Positions 1 to 11,206 are shown, counted from the first letter of the stretch. The stretch: DNA of 64,000 bases from Comamonas sp. Y33R10-2 (GCF_019355935.1 NZ_CP079925.1:1488001-1552000); one strand, 5' to 3'. Made by a program: numbers and translations. The notes: generated by a model from the sequence alone, not told the origin.

Positions 1-1394
1 TAGGCCAGCAATTGTGGCGCTGCGCCGGGCAGGGTGCCGTAGCAAAAAGCCACAAAGCGATTGCTGCCGCTAAGCTTGAGCGCATTGGCAGGGGCTGCTG
101 GGGCATTTTGCAGCGCCTCGGCAAACAAGCGGCCTAGCACGCCTGATGTGTGCAGCGCCAAAGCCAGCGCACCGGCAAATGGGCCTAAGCCCACAGCGAG
201 CGCTGTGATAGTGGCCCAGACCAACTCAGGCACGGACCTGAGAATATTGAGCACCACGTTCCATGGCCCACGCCAGCGCGGCAGAGCCAGCACCAAGCCG
301 GCTACTGCAGCTAGCAAGGTGCCGATGATGGAGATGGCCAGCGTCTCCCACACGCCTTTGAGCACTTTGAGTAGCCAAGGCTGGCTTAAATCAGGCGGGA
401 AGAAGCCGCGCACAAAGTCGCCCATGCTGCTGGCCGCTTCTTGCGTGAACAGGGCTGGAAAATCGATATTCAACAGGCGCAGGCTGGCCCACAGGCTTAG
501 ACTGAATGCTATTAAAAACGCAGCGGTACGCCAGCCAAAAGGCAAAGCGCGAGCGGCAGGCGCTGTATCAAGCGAGCGGCGCAACCACCATGACAGCACA
601 TCAGCGGCCGCCACCAGCGCCATGAAGGCCAGCAAAATGCTGGCAGCTTCGCCGCCGTTGAGCATTTTCATGGCTTGGTCCATGAGCTGGCCCAGACCGC
701 CTGCGCCCACAAAGCCCATAACAACCGAGGCGCGAATTGCGCATTCCCAGCGGTACACGGTGTAGGACGTTAATTCTTTGGCCGCTTGCGGCAGCAGGCC
801 ATACAGCAATGCCTGCAAACGCCCAGCTCCGCTGGCGCGCAGTGCGCGGGCTGGTGCGGGGTCGGTGGACTCTAAAATTTCGGCATAAACCTTGGCTAGC
901 ATCCCGCCATAGGTCAGCCCCAACGCCAGCACGCCAGCTGCGGGGCCTAAGCCAAACACGCGCACAAAGACCAGTGCCCAGACCAGCTCAGGTATGCCGC
1001 GCAAGATGGTGAGCACGCCGCGGGCAATGGGGTTGAGCGTGACCCGCTCACGCGCTGCGCCCGTGGACAGGTAGGCCATGGGCACGGCGATGACAAAGGC
1101 CAGCGCCATACCAGCCGTGGCAATGGCCAAGGTTTCTAGCGTGGCTTGGGCCAGATAGCCGAGGAACTCTGCGCTGGTTTCTGGGGGCAGAAAACCGGCT
1201 AAGAAGCCGCCAATGACCTTGAGGTTGTTGGCATCAAAAAACGGCTCAAGCGAAAAGCCCGAAGTCTGCAGCATGGGCCACAGCACGATGAGCGCAACGA
1301 CCAGCCAAGTCAGACGCCCGCGTGCAGCGGGGTCACGCATAGACGCTGGAGTAGCTGTGGTTGGCTCAGCCCCTTGACCCGCATTTATCGGCAT
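1..1394 (-). CDS. PhnE-type ABC transporter permease, fused double domain (partial, runs off left edge)
   Basis: Inner-membrane channel of the importer encoded by the next two minus-strand genes. Translating the minus strand from the ATG at 1394 gives an open frame to base 1 with no stop. The product has two homologous halves, each with several hydrophobic segments and a PhnE-like EAA loop; the first contains [10 protein letters not shown] and the second [10 protein letters not shown], so this is a tandem fusion of two permease domains. Its start overlaps the end of the ATP-binding gene by 10 bases, indicating translational coupling. The C-terminus is missing. PhnE proteins are usually single-domain; fused forms occur in phosphonate-type importers. 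The substrate is not known from sequence: phosphonate, phosphite or, given the binding protein, an oxyanion such as selenate. Confidence 0.85.
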   Translation of the reverse strand, partial: MPINAGQGAEPTTATPASMRDPAARGRLTWLVVALIVLWPMLQTSGFSLEPFFDANNLKVIGGFLAGFLPPETSAEFLGYLAQATLETLAIATAGMALAFVIAVPMAYLSTGAARERVTLNPIARGVLTILRGIPELVWALVFVRVFGLGPAAGVLALGLTYGGMLAKVYAEILESTDPAPARALRASGAGRLQALLYGLLPQAAKELTSYTVYRWECAIRASVVMGFVGAGGLGQLMDQAMKMLNGGEAASILLAFMALVAAADVLSWWLRRSLDTAPAARALPFGWRTAAFLIAFSLSLWASLRLLNIDFPALFTQEAASSMGDFVRGFFPPDLSQPWLLKVLKGVWETLAISIIGTLLAAVAGLVLALPRWRGPWNVVLNILRSVPELVWATITALAVGLGPFAGALALALHTSGVLGRLFAEALQNAPAAPANALKLSGSNRFVAFCYGTLPGAAPQLLA

Positions 1395-2224
1395 GCGCTC
1401 ACCTGAATAGGGGCGGTGGCCGGATTGGCGTTGGGCTCAGTAGGTAAATTGTGCAGTGTGGGCAGGGCTGCGGCGCTGCCATCGACATTGGCGTACAGGG
1501 CTTGCAGCAGGGTGTCGGTGACTTGCTCGGTGGGCAGATCAAAAGCCACGCGCCCATCTCTGATGCCGACAATGCGCCCAAAGTGGGCCAGTGCCAAATC
1601 GACGGCGTGCAAACTGGCGACCAGCGTGGCGTTGTGGGCGGCGGCCTCTTGCACTAGTAGCTGCACCGTGGCTTGCGAAAGCGCCGGGTCGAGTGCGGAG
1701 ACGGGCTCGTCCGCCAAAATCAACTCGGCTTGCTGGTAGAGCACGCGGGCAATGCCCACGCGCTGCAGCTGCCCGCCAGAGAGCTGATCGCAGCGGGAAA
1801 AGAGCTTATCTTCAAGTTGCACGCGGCTTAATGCCTCCCGTGCGCCAGGCATGTCTTGTGGGTAGGCCAGCGAAGCCAGCGCTTTCCACAGCGGCCACTG
1901 GCCGAGCTTGCCCGCCAGCACAGCGGTCACCACACGTTGGCGCAGCGCAATAGGCGCGCTTTGGTGCACCGTGCCAATGCGGCAGCGCAGCGCTTTGAGT
2001 TCATTGGCCGAAGATTGTGTGGATGCCGCTTGCCCCAGCACCTGCATGCGGCCTGCTGTGGGCAGGTGGCCGGTGCCAATGGTATTGAGCAGCGATGTTT
2101 TACCCGCGCCGGAGGGGCCGATGAGCGCAATGCTCTCGCCTTGCATGGCGGATAAATGGATTTGGGACAGGGCAACAAAACCGTTGCTGTGGGTCAGGCC
2201 CACCTCGTCCAGCATGAAGCTCAT
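1385..2224 (-). CDS. PhnC-like ABC transporter ATP-binding protein
   Basis: Cytoplasmic ATPase that powers the importer. The 279-residue product has a Walker A motif GPSGAGKTS at about residues 36-44, the signature LSGGQLQR near residue 150 and Walker B LILADEP followed by VSALDP, in the order expected of ABC ATPases. It reads into the permease gene with a 10-base overlap and sits 199 bases downstream of the binding-protein gene, so binding protein, ATPase and permease probably form one unit. The closest family by eye is the phosphonate transporter ATPase PhnC. ATG codons at 2224 and 2215 are both possible starts. Specificity cannot be read from the ATPase. Confidence 0.88.
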   Translation of the reverse strand: MSFMLDEVGLTHSNGFVALSQIHLSAMQGESIALIGPSGAGKTSLLNTIGTGHLPTAGRMQVLGQAASTQSSANELKALRCRIGTVHQSAPIALRQRVVTAVLAGKLGQWPLWKALASLAYPQDMPGAREALSRVQLEDKLFSRCDQLSGGQLQRVGIARVLYQQAELILADEPVSALDPALSQATVQLLVQEAAAHNATLVASLHAVDLALAHFGRIVGIRDGRVAFDLPTEQVTDTLLQALYANVDGSAAALPTLHNLPTEPNANPATAPIQVSACR

Positions 2225-2246
2225 GAGACGCGAACTCTCAAAAATG

Positions 2247-2406
2247 ATAGCTGCTAGTCCTTAAAGTGCAGGCACAACCCTTGAAACGTTCTCGCATTGT
2301 CTGCTCGTACTTGGGTACGGCCTGCGACGTCACGCTTTGGCTCAACCGCAAACCTGCGGTTGACCGGGTGGTACCAGCCACTCTGAATGGGTAAGGACTA
2401 GCAGTC
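2247..2406. repeat. Hairpin repeat (family 1) split by a family 2 element
   Basis: CTGCTAGTCCTT at 2251-2262 is perfectly complementary to AAGGACTAGCAG at 2393-2404. Between these arms, 2272-2372, lies sequence resembling the roughly 120-base family 2 repeat seen at 41346, 55071, 55306 and 62598 (ACAACCCTTGAAACGT and, near the other end, CTCAACCGCAAACCTGCGGT). It looks like one small element inserted in the loop of another, inside the binding-protein to ATPase spacer. Confidence 0.6.
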
Positions 2407-2423
2407 AAAAAGCCCGAAGTTTT

Positions 2424-3308
2424 TTACTTCAGCAGGCCAGCCGATTTGCCGGCGGCTTCAATGCCGTCGTAGTTCTTGGACTCAGTGGCCACGAACTTAG
2501 AAGCACGTTGCAGGTCCATGATGGCCTTGTGCTCTGGGTTGGTGGGGTCCAGCGCCAAGAAGGCGGCGGTCAGCTTTTTGACGATGACGGGGTCCAGATC
2601 GCCGCGCACGGTCCAGTTGTAGTCAAAGTAGGTGGGGGTGGTGGCAAACACGCGCACCTTGCTGGGGTCTACCTTTTTGGTTTCGACCAGCTTGTCCCAC
2701 ACCGAAGTGTTGAGCACGCCAGCGTCTGCCTTGCCTGCAGCGACGAAGGCCACAGTGGCGTCATGCGCGCCAGAGTAAGCCACGGTCTTGAAGTCCTTTT
2801 CAGGGTTCAGGCCGTCTTGCTGCAAGAAGAAGCGGGGCATCAGGCTGCCCGAGGTGGAAGAGGGCGAGCCAAAGGCAAAGGTCTTGCCCTTTAAGTCAGC
2901 CAAAGTCTTGATGGCTGGGTCTGCAGTGATGAACTTGCTGGTGAAGACTGCATCTTCAGCGCGCTGCACGATTGGGATGGCTGTGCCGTTGGTGCGAATC
3001 TTGGCTTGCACGTAGGTAAAGCCGCCCAGCCATGCCAGGTCCAGCTTTTTGGTCGCCAGCGACTCAACCACTGCTGCATAGTCAGACACAGGGGTGAAGA
3101 CCACCTTCATGCCAGTCGCTTGCGACAGGTACTCGCCTAGAGGCTTGAACTTGCGTTGCAGCTCAGTAGGGGCTTCATCAGGGATGGCCGATACGCGCAG
3201 CACGGCAGGGGTGTCGGCATGGGCGCTGAAAGCTGCCAAAGAAGATGCGGCCATAACTGCCACGGCAAAGCCGCGCAGCGCCGTGCGGCGAGCGAAAGAA
3301 GTTGTCAT
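2424..3308 (-). CDS. PhnD-family periplasmic substrate-binding protein (putative selenate/phosphonate-type)
   Basis: Periplasmic protein that captures the substrate for the importer encoded downstream. The 294-residue product has an N-terminal export signal (about residues 1-31, ending SAHA) with an arginine pair and hydrophobic core that could be Sec or Tat. The mature part has features of the phosphate/phosphonate-binding superfamily: AIPDEAPTEL, DLAWLGGFTYVQA, FGSPSSTSGSLMPR and YSGAHDATV. To my recollection this pattern fits the sub-family annotated as putative selenate ABC transporter periplasmic protein better than classical PhnD. That assignment is from memory. A good ribosome site (GGAGCAC) precedes the ATG at 3308. 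Context that supports selenium: selU at 20386 in this window. Confidence 0.82.
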   Translation of the reverse strand: MTTSFARRTALRGFAVAVMAASSLAAFSAHADTPAVLRVSAIPDEAPTELQRKFKPLGEYLSQATGMKVVFTPVSDYAAVVESLATKKLDLAWLGGFTYVQAKIRTNGTAIPIVQRAEDAVFTSKFITADPAIKTLADLKGKTFAFGSPSSTSGSLMPRFFLQQDGLNPEKDFKTVAYSGAHDATVAFVAAGKADAGVLNTSVWDKLVETKKVDPSKVRVFATTPTYFDYNWTVRGDLDPVIVKKLTAAFLALDPTNPEHKAIMDLQRASKFVATESKNYDGIEAAGKSAGLLK

Positions 3309-3601
3309 CGAAGTGCTCCGTTTAAAAAGCCACCGCCTTCCGGATACAAGGCGGTTTAGTGGGCCAAAAGTTTTGCTTGTGGCGAATGAAAGACCATAGG
3401 CAGTACACCGACTGCTGGCTTCATTGTTACGTATTTGCTAAAACCTCAGAGCACTCTTTGCTTAGATTGATAGCAGACATACCCCTAGCGGCGCTGCTTT
3501 GCGCAGTAACCGTGGCAACGGCGAGCGTTTGATTTTTTGAATGCCAAGATTTTTGCGGGCTTCATGCTTGCCGCGCCATGAAGCCGCACCTGTTTGAGCA
3601 G

Positions 3602-4948
3602 TTACAGCTTTTTGACCAGAACCTGGCTCTTGCGGCCCCAGTTGTAGGTGGCTTTGCGTGCCTCAGGCAGCCATTGGGGGTCCACAGGCTGAAAGCCGCG
3701 CTTGATAAACCAATGCATGGTGCGCGTAGTCAGCACAAACATGGTGTCGCAGCCCAAGGCGCGTGCGCGTTGCTCTATGCGCTTGAGCAGTTTTTCACCG
3801 TCACCTGTACCTTGGCTTTTGGGCGAGACGGTGACTGCTGCCATCTCGGCCGTCTTGGCTTCTAGGAAAGGGTGCAAAGCTGCGCAGCCGAAGATCACGC
3901 CGTCATGCTCGATCACGGTGTAGCTGGCGATGTCGCGCTCGATCTCGGTGCGGTCGCGTTTAACCAAGGTGCCATCGCGCTCGAAGGGCTCGATCAGCTG
4001 GATGATGCCGCCGACGTCGTCAATCGTGGCCTCACGCAGTTCTTCGAGCTTTTCGTCAATGATCATGGTGCCGATACCATCGTGCACATAGATCTCTAAC
4101 AGCAGGGCTCCATCGGTAGAAAACGGCAGGATGTGGCTGCGCTCCACGCCATGCTCACAGGCATGCACGCAGTGCTGCAGGTAAAAGCCAACGTCCGTAG
4201 GCTCTTGCGCTGGCGGCAACTGGGCCAAGATGCGGCGTGCGGCGTGCAGCGGCAGCTCGGTATCAATGGGGTTGTGTTCGTCGGCAGCAGCCGTGGGGTC
4301 CATGCGGATGCCGGGCACTTCGGTCAAGAACAGCAGCTTGTCGGCCTTCAGTTCAATGGCTACGCGGGTGGCCACTTCTTCCATGCTGAGATTGAAGGCT
4401 TCGCCGGTTGGCGAGAAGCCAAAGGGCGAGACCAGCACCATGGCTTCGGAGTTCAGGGCGTTGCGAATGCCTTCCACATCCACCTTGCGCACCAGCCCTG
4501 AGTGCATAAAGTCCACACCATCGACAATGCCCACAGGGCGTGCGGTGAGGAAGTTGCCCGAGATCACGCGCACGCGCGCACCAGCCATAGGGGTGTTGGG
4601 CAGGCCTTGGCTGAAGGCCGCTTCAATCTCATAGCGCAGTTGGCCCGCGGCTTCTTGCGCGCAGTCCAAAGCAATGGAGTCCGTCACCCGCATACCGTTG
4701 TAGTAGCGCGGCTCTTGGCCTTTAAGGCGCAACTGCTCGTTGACTTGAGGGCGAAAGCCATGCACCAGCACGATTTTGACGCCCATGGCCTGAATCATGG
4801 CTAAGTCTTGCACGATGGAGCTGAGCTTGCCCGCATCAATGGCCTCACCGGTCAGGCCCACCACAAAGGTCTGGTGTCGGAACTTGTGGATATAAGGAGC
4901 CACAGACCGGAACCAGGGAACGAAGGTGAAGTTGAAAACGGTGGACAT
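3602..4948 (-). CDS. argA: Amino-acid N-acetyltransferase (N-acetylglutamate synthase)
   Basis: Makes N-acetylglutamate from glutamate and acetyl-CoA, the first step of arginine biosynthesis, in the cytosol. The 448-residue product has the classical ArgA layout: an amino-acid-kinase-like domain over about residues 20-290 (for example KIVLVHGFRPQVNEQL, where arginine feedback normally acts) and a C-terminal GNAT acetyltransferase domain over about 300-448 with the acetyl-CoA loop SQGTGDGEKLLKRIEQRARALG near residue 385. Length matches the family. It stands alone: 293 bases separate its stop from the binding-protein gene and about 350 bases lie upstream. A strong inverted repeat at 4984-5017 lies in its leader and may affect expression. 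Confidence 0.95.
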   Translation of the reverse strand: MSTVFNFTFVPWFRSVAPYIHKFRHQTFVVGLTGEAIDAGKLSSIVQDLAMIQAMGVKIVLVHGFRPQVNEQLRLKGQEPRYYNGMRVTDSIALDCAQEAAGQLRYEIEAAFSQGLPNTPMAGARVRVISGNFLTARPVGIVDGVDFMHSGLVRKVDVEGIRNALNSEAMVLVSPFGFSPTGEAFNLSMEEVATRVAIELKADKLLFLTEVPGIRMDPTAAADEHNPIDTELPLHAARRILAQLPPAQEPTDVGFYLQHCVHACEHGVERSHILPFSTDGALLLEIYVHDGIGTMIIDEKLEELREATIDDVGGIIQLIEPFERDGTLVKRDRTEIERDIASYTVIEHDGVIFGCAALHPFLEAKTAEMAAVTVSPKSQGTGDGEKLLKRIEQRARALGCDTMFVLTTRTMHWFIKRGFQPVDPQWLPEARKATYNWGRKSQVLVKKL

Positions 4949-4983
4949 GGCGGTGCGCGAAAACCTCGAAAATGGCTAAAGAA

Positions 4984-5017
4984 GGCCTGCGTACCAATCA
5001 TTGTGGTTACGCAGGCC
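4984..5017 (-). promoter_or_regulatory. Inverted repeat in argA leader region
   Basis: GGCCTGCGTA at 4984-4993 is perfectly complementary to TACGCAGGCC at 5008-5017. On the minus strand it lies about 35 bases upstream of the argA ATG. No T-run of terminator quality follows, so it may be a leader hairpin or an operator. Function inferred only from position. Confidence 0.4.
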
Positions 5018-5251
5018 TGCGGCGCAAAGTGTAGCGGCTACTCGCGTTGCTGCGCCGCTAGCGACAGGCTTTTCTGCGCGCAGATCGCACAGTTTTTGGT
5101 TTTGGCGATGCGGCGCTTTTAAAAACGTAGCGGCTGGTGCTGTACATACATCTAATTAAAGATCAAACATGATTGAAGTCCAGACATTTCAAAGGCCAAC
5201 CGCTTTTAATTTGATAGCAGCAAAGTTCCAGTTAGTTCATTTGGTGGGCAT
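5018..5251. other. Intergenic stretch upstream of argA, no gene seen
   Basis: No coding frame with a ribosome site was found here. It holds a weak family 1 repeat remnant (ATTTGATAGCAGC near 5208) and presumably the argA promoter, which I could not locate with confidence. Confidence 0.4.
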
Positions 5252-5287
5252 AAAAAAGGCAGCCATCCAATGCTGGCTGCCTTTTTT
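5252..5287 (-). terminator. Rho-independent terminator after the zinc-ribbon operon
   Basis: AAAAAAGGCAGCCA at 5252-5265 pairs with TGGCTGCCTTTTTT at 5274-5287 around an 8-base loop. It lies 12 bases past the stop of the minus-strand gene ending at 5299. The arms carry A and T runs on both sides, so it could work in both directions. Confidence 0.85.
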
Positions 5288-5298
5288 GGTTTGCTAAG

Positions 5299-7179
<1,881 letters not shown>

Positions 7180-7243
7180 CTGGTGTCCTGTCTATTGGAT
7201 GGATCTATTGCCTAGAGGTGCTGTGTCAAACGATGGGCGGCGT

Positions 7244-7921
7244 TTAAAGCTTGCCGCGAATCGCTCCAGCTTCGATGGTGTAGCGCTCAACGCCGCTAGG
7301 CACACCGGCATCAATGCGTTTGATGACTGTCACAGGTTTACCGCCCTTGGATTGGGTGGTGCCGGTAGCCGTGTTAACACGCCCAGCTTTGACATCGGCA
7401 TCGGATTGATCAACCACGATGCTTGACGAGCCGCGGTTGTCGGCCAGCTCGTTCGCCAGCTCTTTGAGCAGGTCCATAGCAGCTGTATATTCCTTGCGTC
7501 CCTTGGCTGCCAGCGGCATTTCAACACTGAGCGATGAGAAAGCGCGCATCTGCAGCGTCTTACCGCTTTGGGCATCGGCAATGGAGACAGATTGCGTGAG
7601 AACAGCGCCGGCAACAGCGCGCTGCTTGACGGGAAGCGTTTGCATGGCTTGCACAGCCTGTGTCTGTATGCCTTGCGCCCGCTGCGTTTCTTGATTCAGT
7701 GCGGCTTGTAATCGAGAGAAACGCTCGTCGTGGCCACCAGATATGGCGGTTGCCGGCGCGGAGGATCCACCGCCCGTGGCGCATTTGGGGTCACCGGCGT
7801 TGGTCACGCGTGAGAGCATGCAGCTCAGCGAGCTTGATGCTTCTTCAAAGGTGGCGCAGCCGCTGACAATCATGGCGGCGCAGGCGATCAATGTGAGTTT
7901 GGCGATTTTCATGAGGTTCAA
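7244..7921 (-). CDS. Predicted outer-membrane lipoprotein of the zinc-ribbon operon
   Basis: No named family recognised. The 225-residue product starts with a lipoprotein signal peptide, KIAKLTLIACAAMIVSGC, with the lipobox VSGC placing the lipidated cysteine at residue 22. The residue after Cys is Ala, which fits outer-membrane sorting. The rest is soluble with a heptad-like segment around residues 65-110. Its ATG overlaps the stop of the upstream zinc-ribbon gene by four bases (ATGA), which shows translational coupling. It lies 64 bases upstream of the large membrane protein. The three genes are read as one envelope module. Confidence 0.8.
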   Translation of the reverse strand: MNLMKIAKLTLIACAAMIVSGCATFEEASSSLSCMLSRVTNAGDPKCATGGGSSAPATAISGGHDERFSRLQAALNQETQRAQGIQTQAVQAMQTLPVKQRAVAGAVLTQSVSIADAQSGKTLQMRAFSSLSVEMPLAAKGRKEYTAAMDLLKELANELADNRGSSSIVVDQSDADVKAGRVNTATGTTQSKGGKPVTVIKRIDAGVPSGVERYTIEAGAIRGKL

Positions 7922-8769
7922 TCCAGCAGGTCATTGAGCGAGGGTGGTGCATTACTCTTGGTGGGTTGCACCTTCGCTGGGGCAGGCTTGCTGGGTGCCA
8001 CTTGAGGTAAAGGTGGAGTTGTGGCTGGCAATGCAACCGATGGAGGTGGCAGCTGAGGGGTTGGGTTGCTGACCGCAGGAAAAGGTGTCTGGACAGCTGG
8101 CGCAATGGTGACGCTGGACGCATCATTGAGCGGGGCGACGGTATCTGTAGTTGATGCAGTATTGCCGCCTTGCGGGCCTACCAGAGCATCTGCCTTTGCC
8201 TTGTCTTCAGGAGACATAGCATCCTTGTTTGCCTGTGATGCAGTAGGTGCACTGTTGGCGCCGCTCAATGCCTTCATTTTGTTTGCCATCAGTACGCCGC
8301 CTGCGATGGCCGCAATGATCAGAGCCAGTGCCGCCCATTTAATCCATGATTTGCTGCTTTGCGCAGGCTCTTGCGGAAAGTTGGGCGAGTGGGCTGGGGC
8401 AGGCGATGTGTCATGCGCTATGACTCCAGATGTATCTGGCGATGGGGCGGGCAAGACCTTTGCTCCATTCAGCGTCGGCTCAGTAAAGGAGGTCGTCGAG
8501 GCCGGCATTCCTTGCGCGGCTGATGTCGCGATTGCAGGGCTGGGCGGCACAGCATATGCAGGTGCTACCGTTGAGCTCGTATTAAATACTGCCCCGCATC
8601 GAGGGCAAAAGCGAGCTCGGGGTTTGCAGATCGCATGGCATTGGCCGCAGACTTTTTCAAGGGGATCGGTGGGCGCTGCCGATGAGTTTTGTCTAGCGCC
8701 GCAGCTTTTGCAAAACTTGGCATTGGGCGTCAGCGCACTGCTGCATTCTGAACAATTCATAGTCTGCAA
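7918..8769 (-). CDS. Double zinc-ribbon, single-span membrane protein
   Basis: First gene of the three-gene operon. The 283-residue product begins with a zinc ribbon (CSEC...CKSC, residues 4-22) and a second (CGQC...CPRC, residues 40-57), both of the CxxC pair type, so the N-terminus should be cytoplasmic. After a Pro/Ala/Ser-rich linker comes one transmembrane segment (WAALALIIAAIAGGVLMA, about 148-165), then a Pro/Thr-rich tail of about 115 residues that would be periplasmic. The pairing with another zinc-ribbon membrane protein and a lipoprotein is the only functional hint. I cannot assign a substrate or reaction. Confidence 0.8.
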   Translation of the reverse strand: MQTMNCSECSSALTPNAKFCKSCGARQNSSAAPTDPLEKVCGQCHAICKPRARFCPRCGAVFNTSSTVAPAYAVPPSPAIATSAAQGMPASTTSFTEPTLNGAKVLPAPSPDTSGVIAHDTSPAPAHSPNFPQEPAQSSKSWIKWAALALIIAAIAGGVLMANKMKALSGANSAPTASQANKDAMSPEDKAKADALVGPQGGNTASTTDTVAPLNDASSVTIAPAVQTPFPAVSNPTPQLPPPSVALPATTPPLPQVAPSKPAPAKVQPTKSNAPPSLNDLLD

Positions 8770-9512
8770 TCGATGAAATGGGTTGCGGGCCTTGGATGCT
8801 CAGTTGAGTTCTTAGCGTTGCCCAAGCCCTGAATAATTTTTTATTAACCAACTCTTTTAAAGAGTTGATCTTAGAGGTTGAGTGGTTGCGCAATCTTCAT
8901 TGTCAATTTGTATCTTAACTTTGCATGAAAATGAGCGCGACAATTTTCTGACACTCCACGCCTTTCCTTATTTCAACACTTTGATTTGATTTTAAAAATA
9001 AGGGAGTGGGTAAGCTGGTGATGTTTCAAAGAATATTTATAAATTCTTCGTTTGAGAATCAAGAAATTAAGAGCCTGAAAAGTGTTGGATTCAGGCGAAA
9101 GTTGCAAGTCGAGACAGGCTTGATTTGCTCAGGCAATGCCGCATAACCGTAAGGGAATGAGACTTAAAAATCACTATCGAAACTCCAGCTCCGTGAATAG
9201 GTGCTCAACCATTTTAGGTGTCAGTCTTTTCCTCAACCGCAAAAGGCGTGCAGATTTATCTCGGTCAAACGTTGTTGTTAACGCTTGCAACTGTAGTGAC
9301 AGAAATAGCGCTGCAGACACAGCCATGCGGCGATGGGTGATGGCTAACTCTGATCCCTCATGGAGGCGTTATGGGGAGGCAAAATTGTGACGGCCATGGC
9401 GTTGCACTCCAACGTAGTGAATGCCTTTAAACCCCCATTTGAAAACCGTTTCCCATTAAATCTATCAACGTGAGACCAGCTTTTGAAGCATCTAAATTAA
9501 TAGAATTGCTCT
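8770..9512. other. AT-richer intergenic stretch with a possible coding relic
   Basis: About 740 bases with visibly lower GC than the flanks. It holds no gene I can support. On the minus strand, 9174-9326 reads as a 50-codon frame from an ATG, with plausible amino-acid composition (QLQALTTTFD, RLTPKMVEHLFTELEF), and could be the end of a decayed gene. The promoter of the zinc-ribbon operon should lie in the first 100 bases. Confidence 0.4.
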
Positions 9513-10535
9513 TTAACGATTGATACGAATCGGGCCGCTGAAAATTTCAGGATTCAGAATGTTAGTAGGGTGACCATTGGCAAAATTCACAACATTCTCA
9601 AAAGCCGCACGGAAATACATCTCATAGCTGTCTTGCTCCACATAGCCAATATGGGGCGTGCAAACACAGTTCTCTAATCGAAGCAAAGCATGGCCTTGCA
9701 AAATCGGCTCGCTCTCAAAAACGTCAATAGCGGCCAGCCCTGGGCGTCCACGGTTTAATGCGTAAAGCAGGGCATCTGGCTCCACCAATTCAGCGCGCGA
9801 GGTGTTGACGAAAAGCGCAGTGGGCTTCATGCGCGCCAGATCTTCAGCGGTCACGGCATTACGTGTGGCGTCGTGCAAGCGAAGGTGAAGCGTGATGACA
9901 TCACATTGTTCAAAAAACGCTTCTTTGCTGGCTGCGGACAGAAAACCATCGGCTCGTGCTTTTTTGCGTGATGCCTCACTGCCCCAGATGCAGACTTTCA
10001 TACCAAAAGCTTTGCCATAGCCAGCTACAAGTTGGCCAATGCGCCCATAGCCCCAGATACCCAGCATGCGACCACGCAGCACATTCCCTAGCCCAAAATT
10101 GGCCGGCATGGACGCAGCTTTGAGTCCGGCCTGCTGCCATGCGCCATGTTTGAGATTTGATACATATTGCGGCAGGCGGCGCATGGCGCACATGATTAGC
10201 GACCAAGTGAGCTCTGCTGGTGCAACAGGCGAGCCTACGCCTTCAGCAATCGCCACGCCACGCTCGGTGCATGCCTGCACATCGATATGCGCGCCTGCTT
10301 TGCCCGTCTGGGCAATGAGTTTGAGGCGCGGCAACTTTTCCAGTAGTTGGCGGGAAATCTGAGTGCGCTCACGAATCAAGACGATGACGTCGGCATCACG
10401 CAGGCGTACTGAAAGTTGGCCTACGCCCTTGACCGTGTTGGTGTAGACCTTGGCGTTAAAGGTGTCCAGCAACTTGGCGCAGTCAAGTTTACGGACTGCA
10501 TCTTGGTAGTCGTCCAAAATAACAATGTTCACCAC
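9513..10535 (-). CDS. D-2-hydroxyacid dehydrogenase family protein
   Basis: NAD(P)-dependent oxidoreductase of the D-isomer-specific 2-hydroxyacid dehydrogenase family, interconverting a 2-keto acid and a D-2-hydroxy acid in the cytosol. The 340-residue product has the nucleotide-binding motif GYGRIG at 162-167 and the catalytic triad: Arg247 in FVNTSRAEL, Glu276 in DVFESEP and His295 in TPHIGY. Length and layout match the family. It is monocistronic in an AT-richer region. A perfect inverted repeat 27 bases upstream of its ATG is a possible operator. The actual substrate is unknown; phosphoglycerate-, hydroxypyruvate- or lactate-type activity cannot be separated from sequence alone. Confidence 0.88.
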   Translation of the reverse strand: MVNIVILDDYQDAVRKLDCAKLLDTFNAKVYTNTVKGVGQLSVRLRDADVIVLIRERTQISRQLLEKLPRLKLIAQTGKAGAHIDVQACTERGVAIAEGVGSPVAPAELTWSLIMCAMRRLPQYVSNLKHGAWQQAGLKAASMPANFGLGNVLRGRMLGIWGYGRIGQLVAGYGKAFGMKVCIWGSEASRKKARADGFLSAASKEAFFEQCDVITLHLRLHDATRNAVTAEDLARMKPTALFVNTSRAELVEPDALLYALNRGRPGLAAIDVFESEPILQGHALLRLENCVCTPHIGYVEQDSYEMYFRAAFENVVNFANGHPTNILNPEIFSGPIRINR

Positions 10536-10561
10536 TGAAATCCTTGCATAAGTGGCTGATT

Positions 10562-10589
10562 AATTGATGAAAAATGGTATTCATCAATT
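10562..10589 (-). promoter_or_regulatory. Inverted repeat upstream of the 2-hydroxyacid dehydrogenase
   Basis: AATTGATGAA at 10562-10571 is perfectly complementary to TTCATCAATT at 10580-10589, centred about 40 bases upstream of the dehydrogenase ATG. The position and symmetry suit a repressor or activator site. No cognate regulator is adjacent. Confidence 0.4.
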
Positions 10590-11206
10590 GATGGAGAGTG
10601 CTTGAGTACTTGGCATTCAACGAAAGCCTATATTGCACAACGGTGCTTGCATCTCCTGCCATGTGCAGGCTATCAAGCGACGTAACTTAGAAATTATGTG
10701 TATTTTGCGGCTTGTTAAGAAAAAGTTGTTCTTGAAAGCGTCTTTGCTGTCAAGCATATGTAAGCAGATATTGACGATCTGCACAAGGCATTGGTTGAGA
10801 GCGTCAATCAATCATGGGTATGGAGGAACGATTGACTTCTTACGCAGGCCTAGGCGGACCTAAAAGTGGCTGCCAGCAAAAGGGTGGTTGAGAAAACTTC
10901 GTCATCGTCGCTGCACGTCATTGATAGAACCAGATCCAATAGATGTGCTCGCGCTGTAAATTTTTTACATGGCGAGAATTAAAGGGTTTAATCGGTTTTC
11001 CCAATGAAAATGCCTTGTGAAAGCAGAGCTAATCCCTTGAGTCTTGTACAAGACTTGAAAAAAACAGCTCGGTTGCGCTTAGAATTTTGAATTGAGGGAA
11101 CGCATTGCACCAAGATAGTGACGTCCCGCTGTGTCAGGCCCGATTGCGTAAGCTCGAATTGTTGGACCTAGGCACTCCCCCTTTTTTTCATAACCTGAGA
11201 CACGAG
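10590..11206. other. Intergenic region between the dehydrogenase and monomeric IDH
   Basis: About 600 AT-richer bases. Short frames on both strands have no ribosome site and unlikely composition. It must hold the promoter and leader of the plus-strand isocitrate dehydrogenase. I see no terminator or riboswitch that I can name. Confidence 0.35.

Noticed and set aside
9136..9390. 84-codon plus-strand frame in the AT-richer gap
   Set aside because: Basic, low-quality composition; the opposite strand looks more protein-like.
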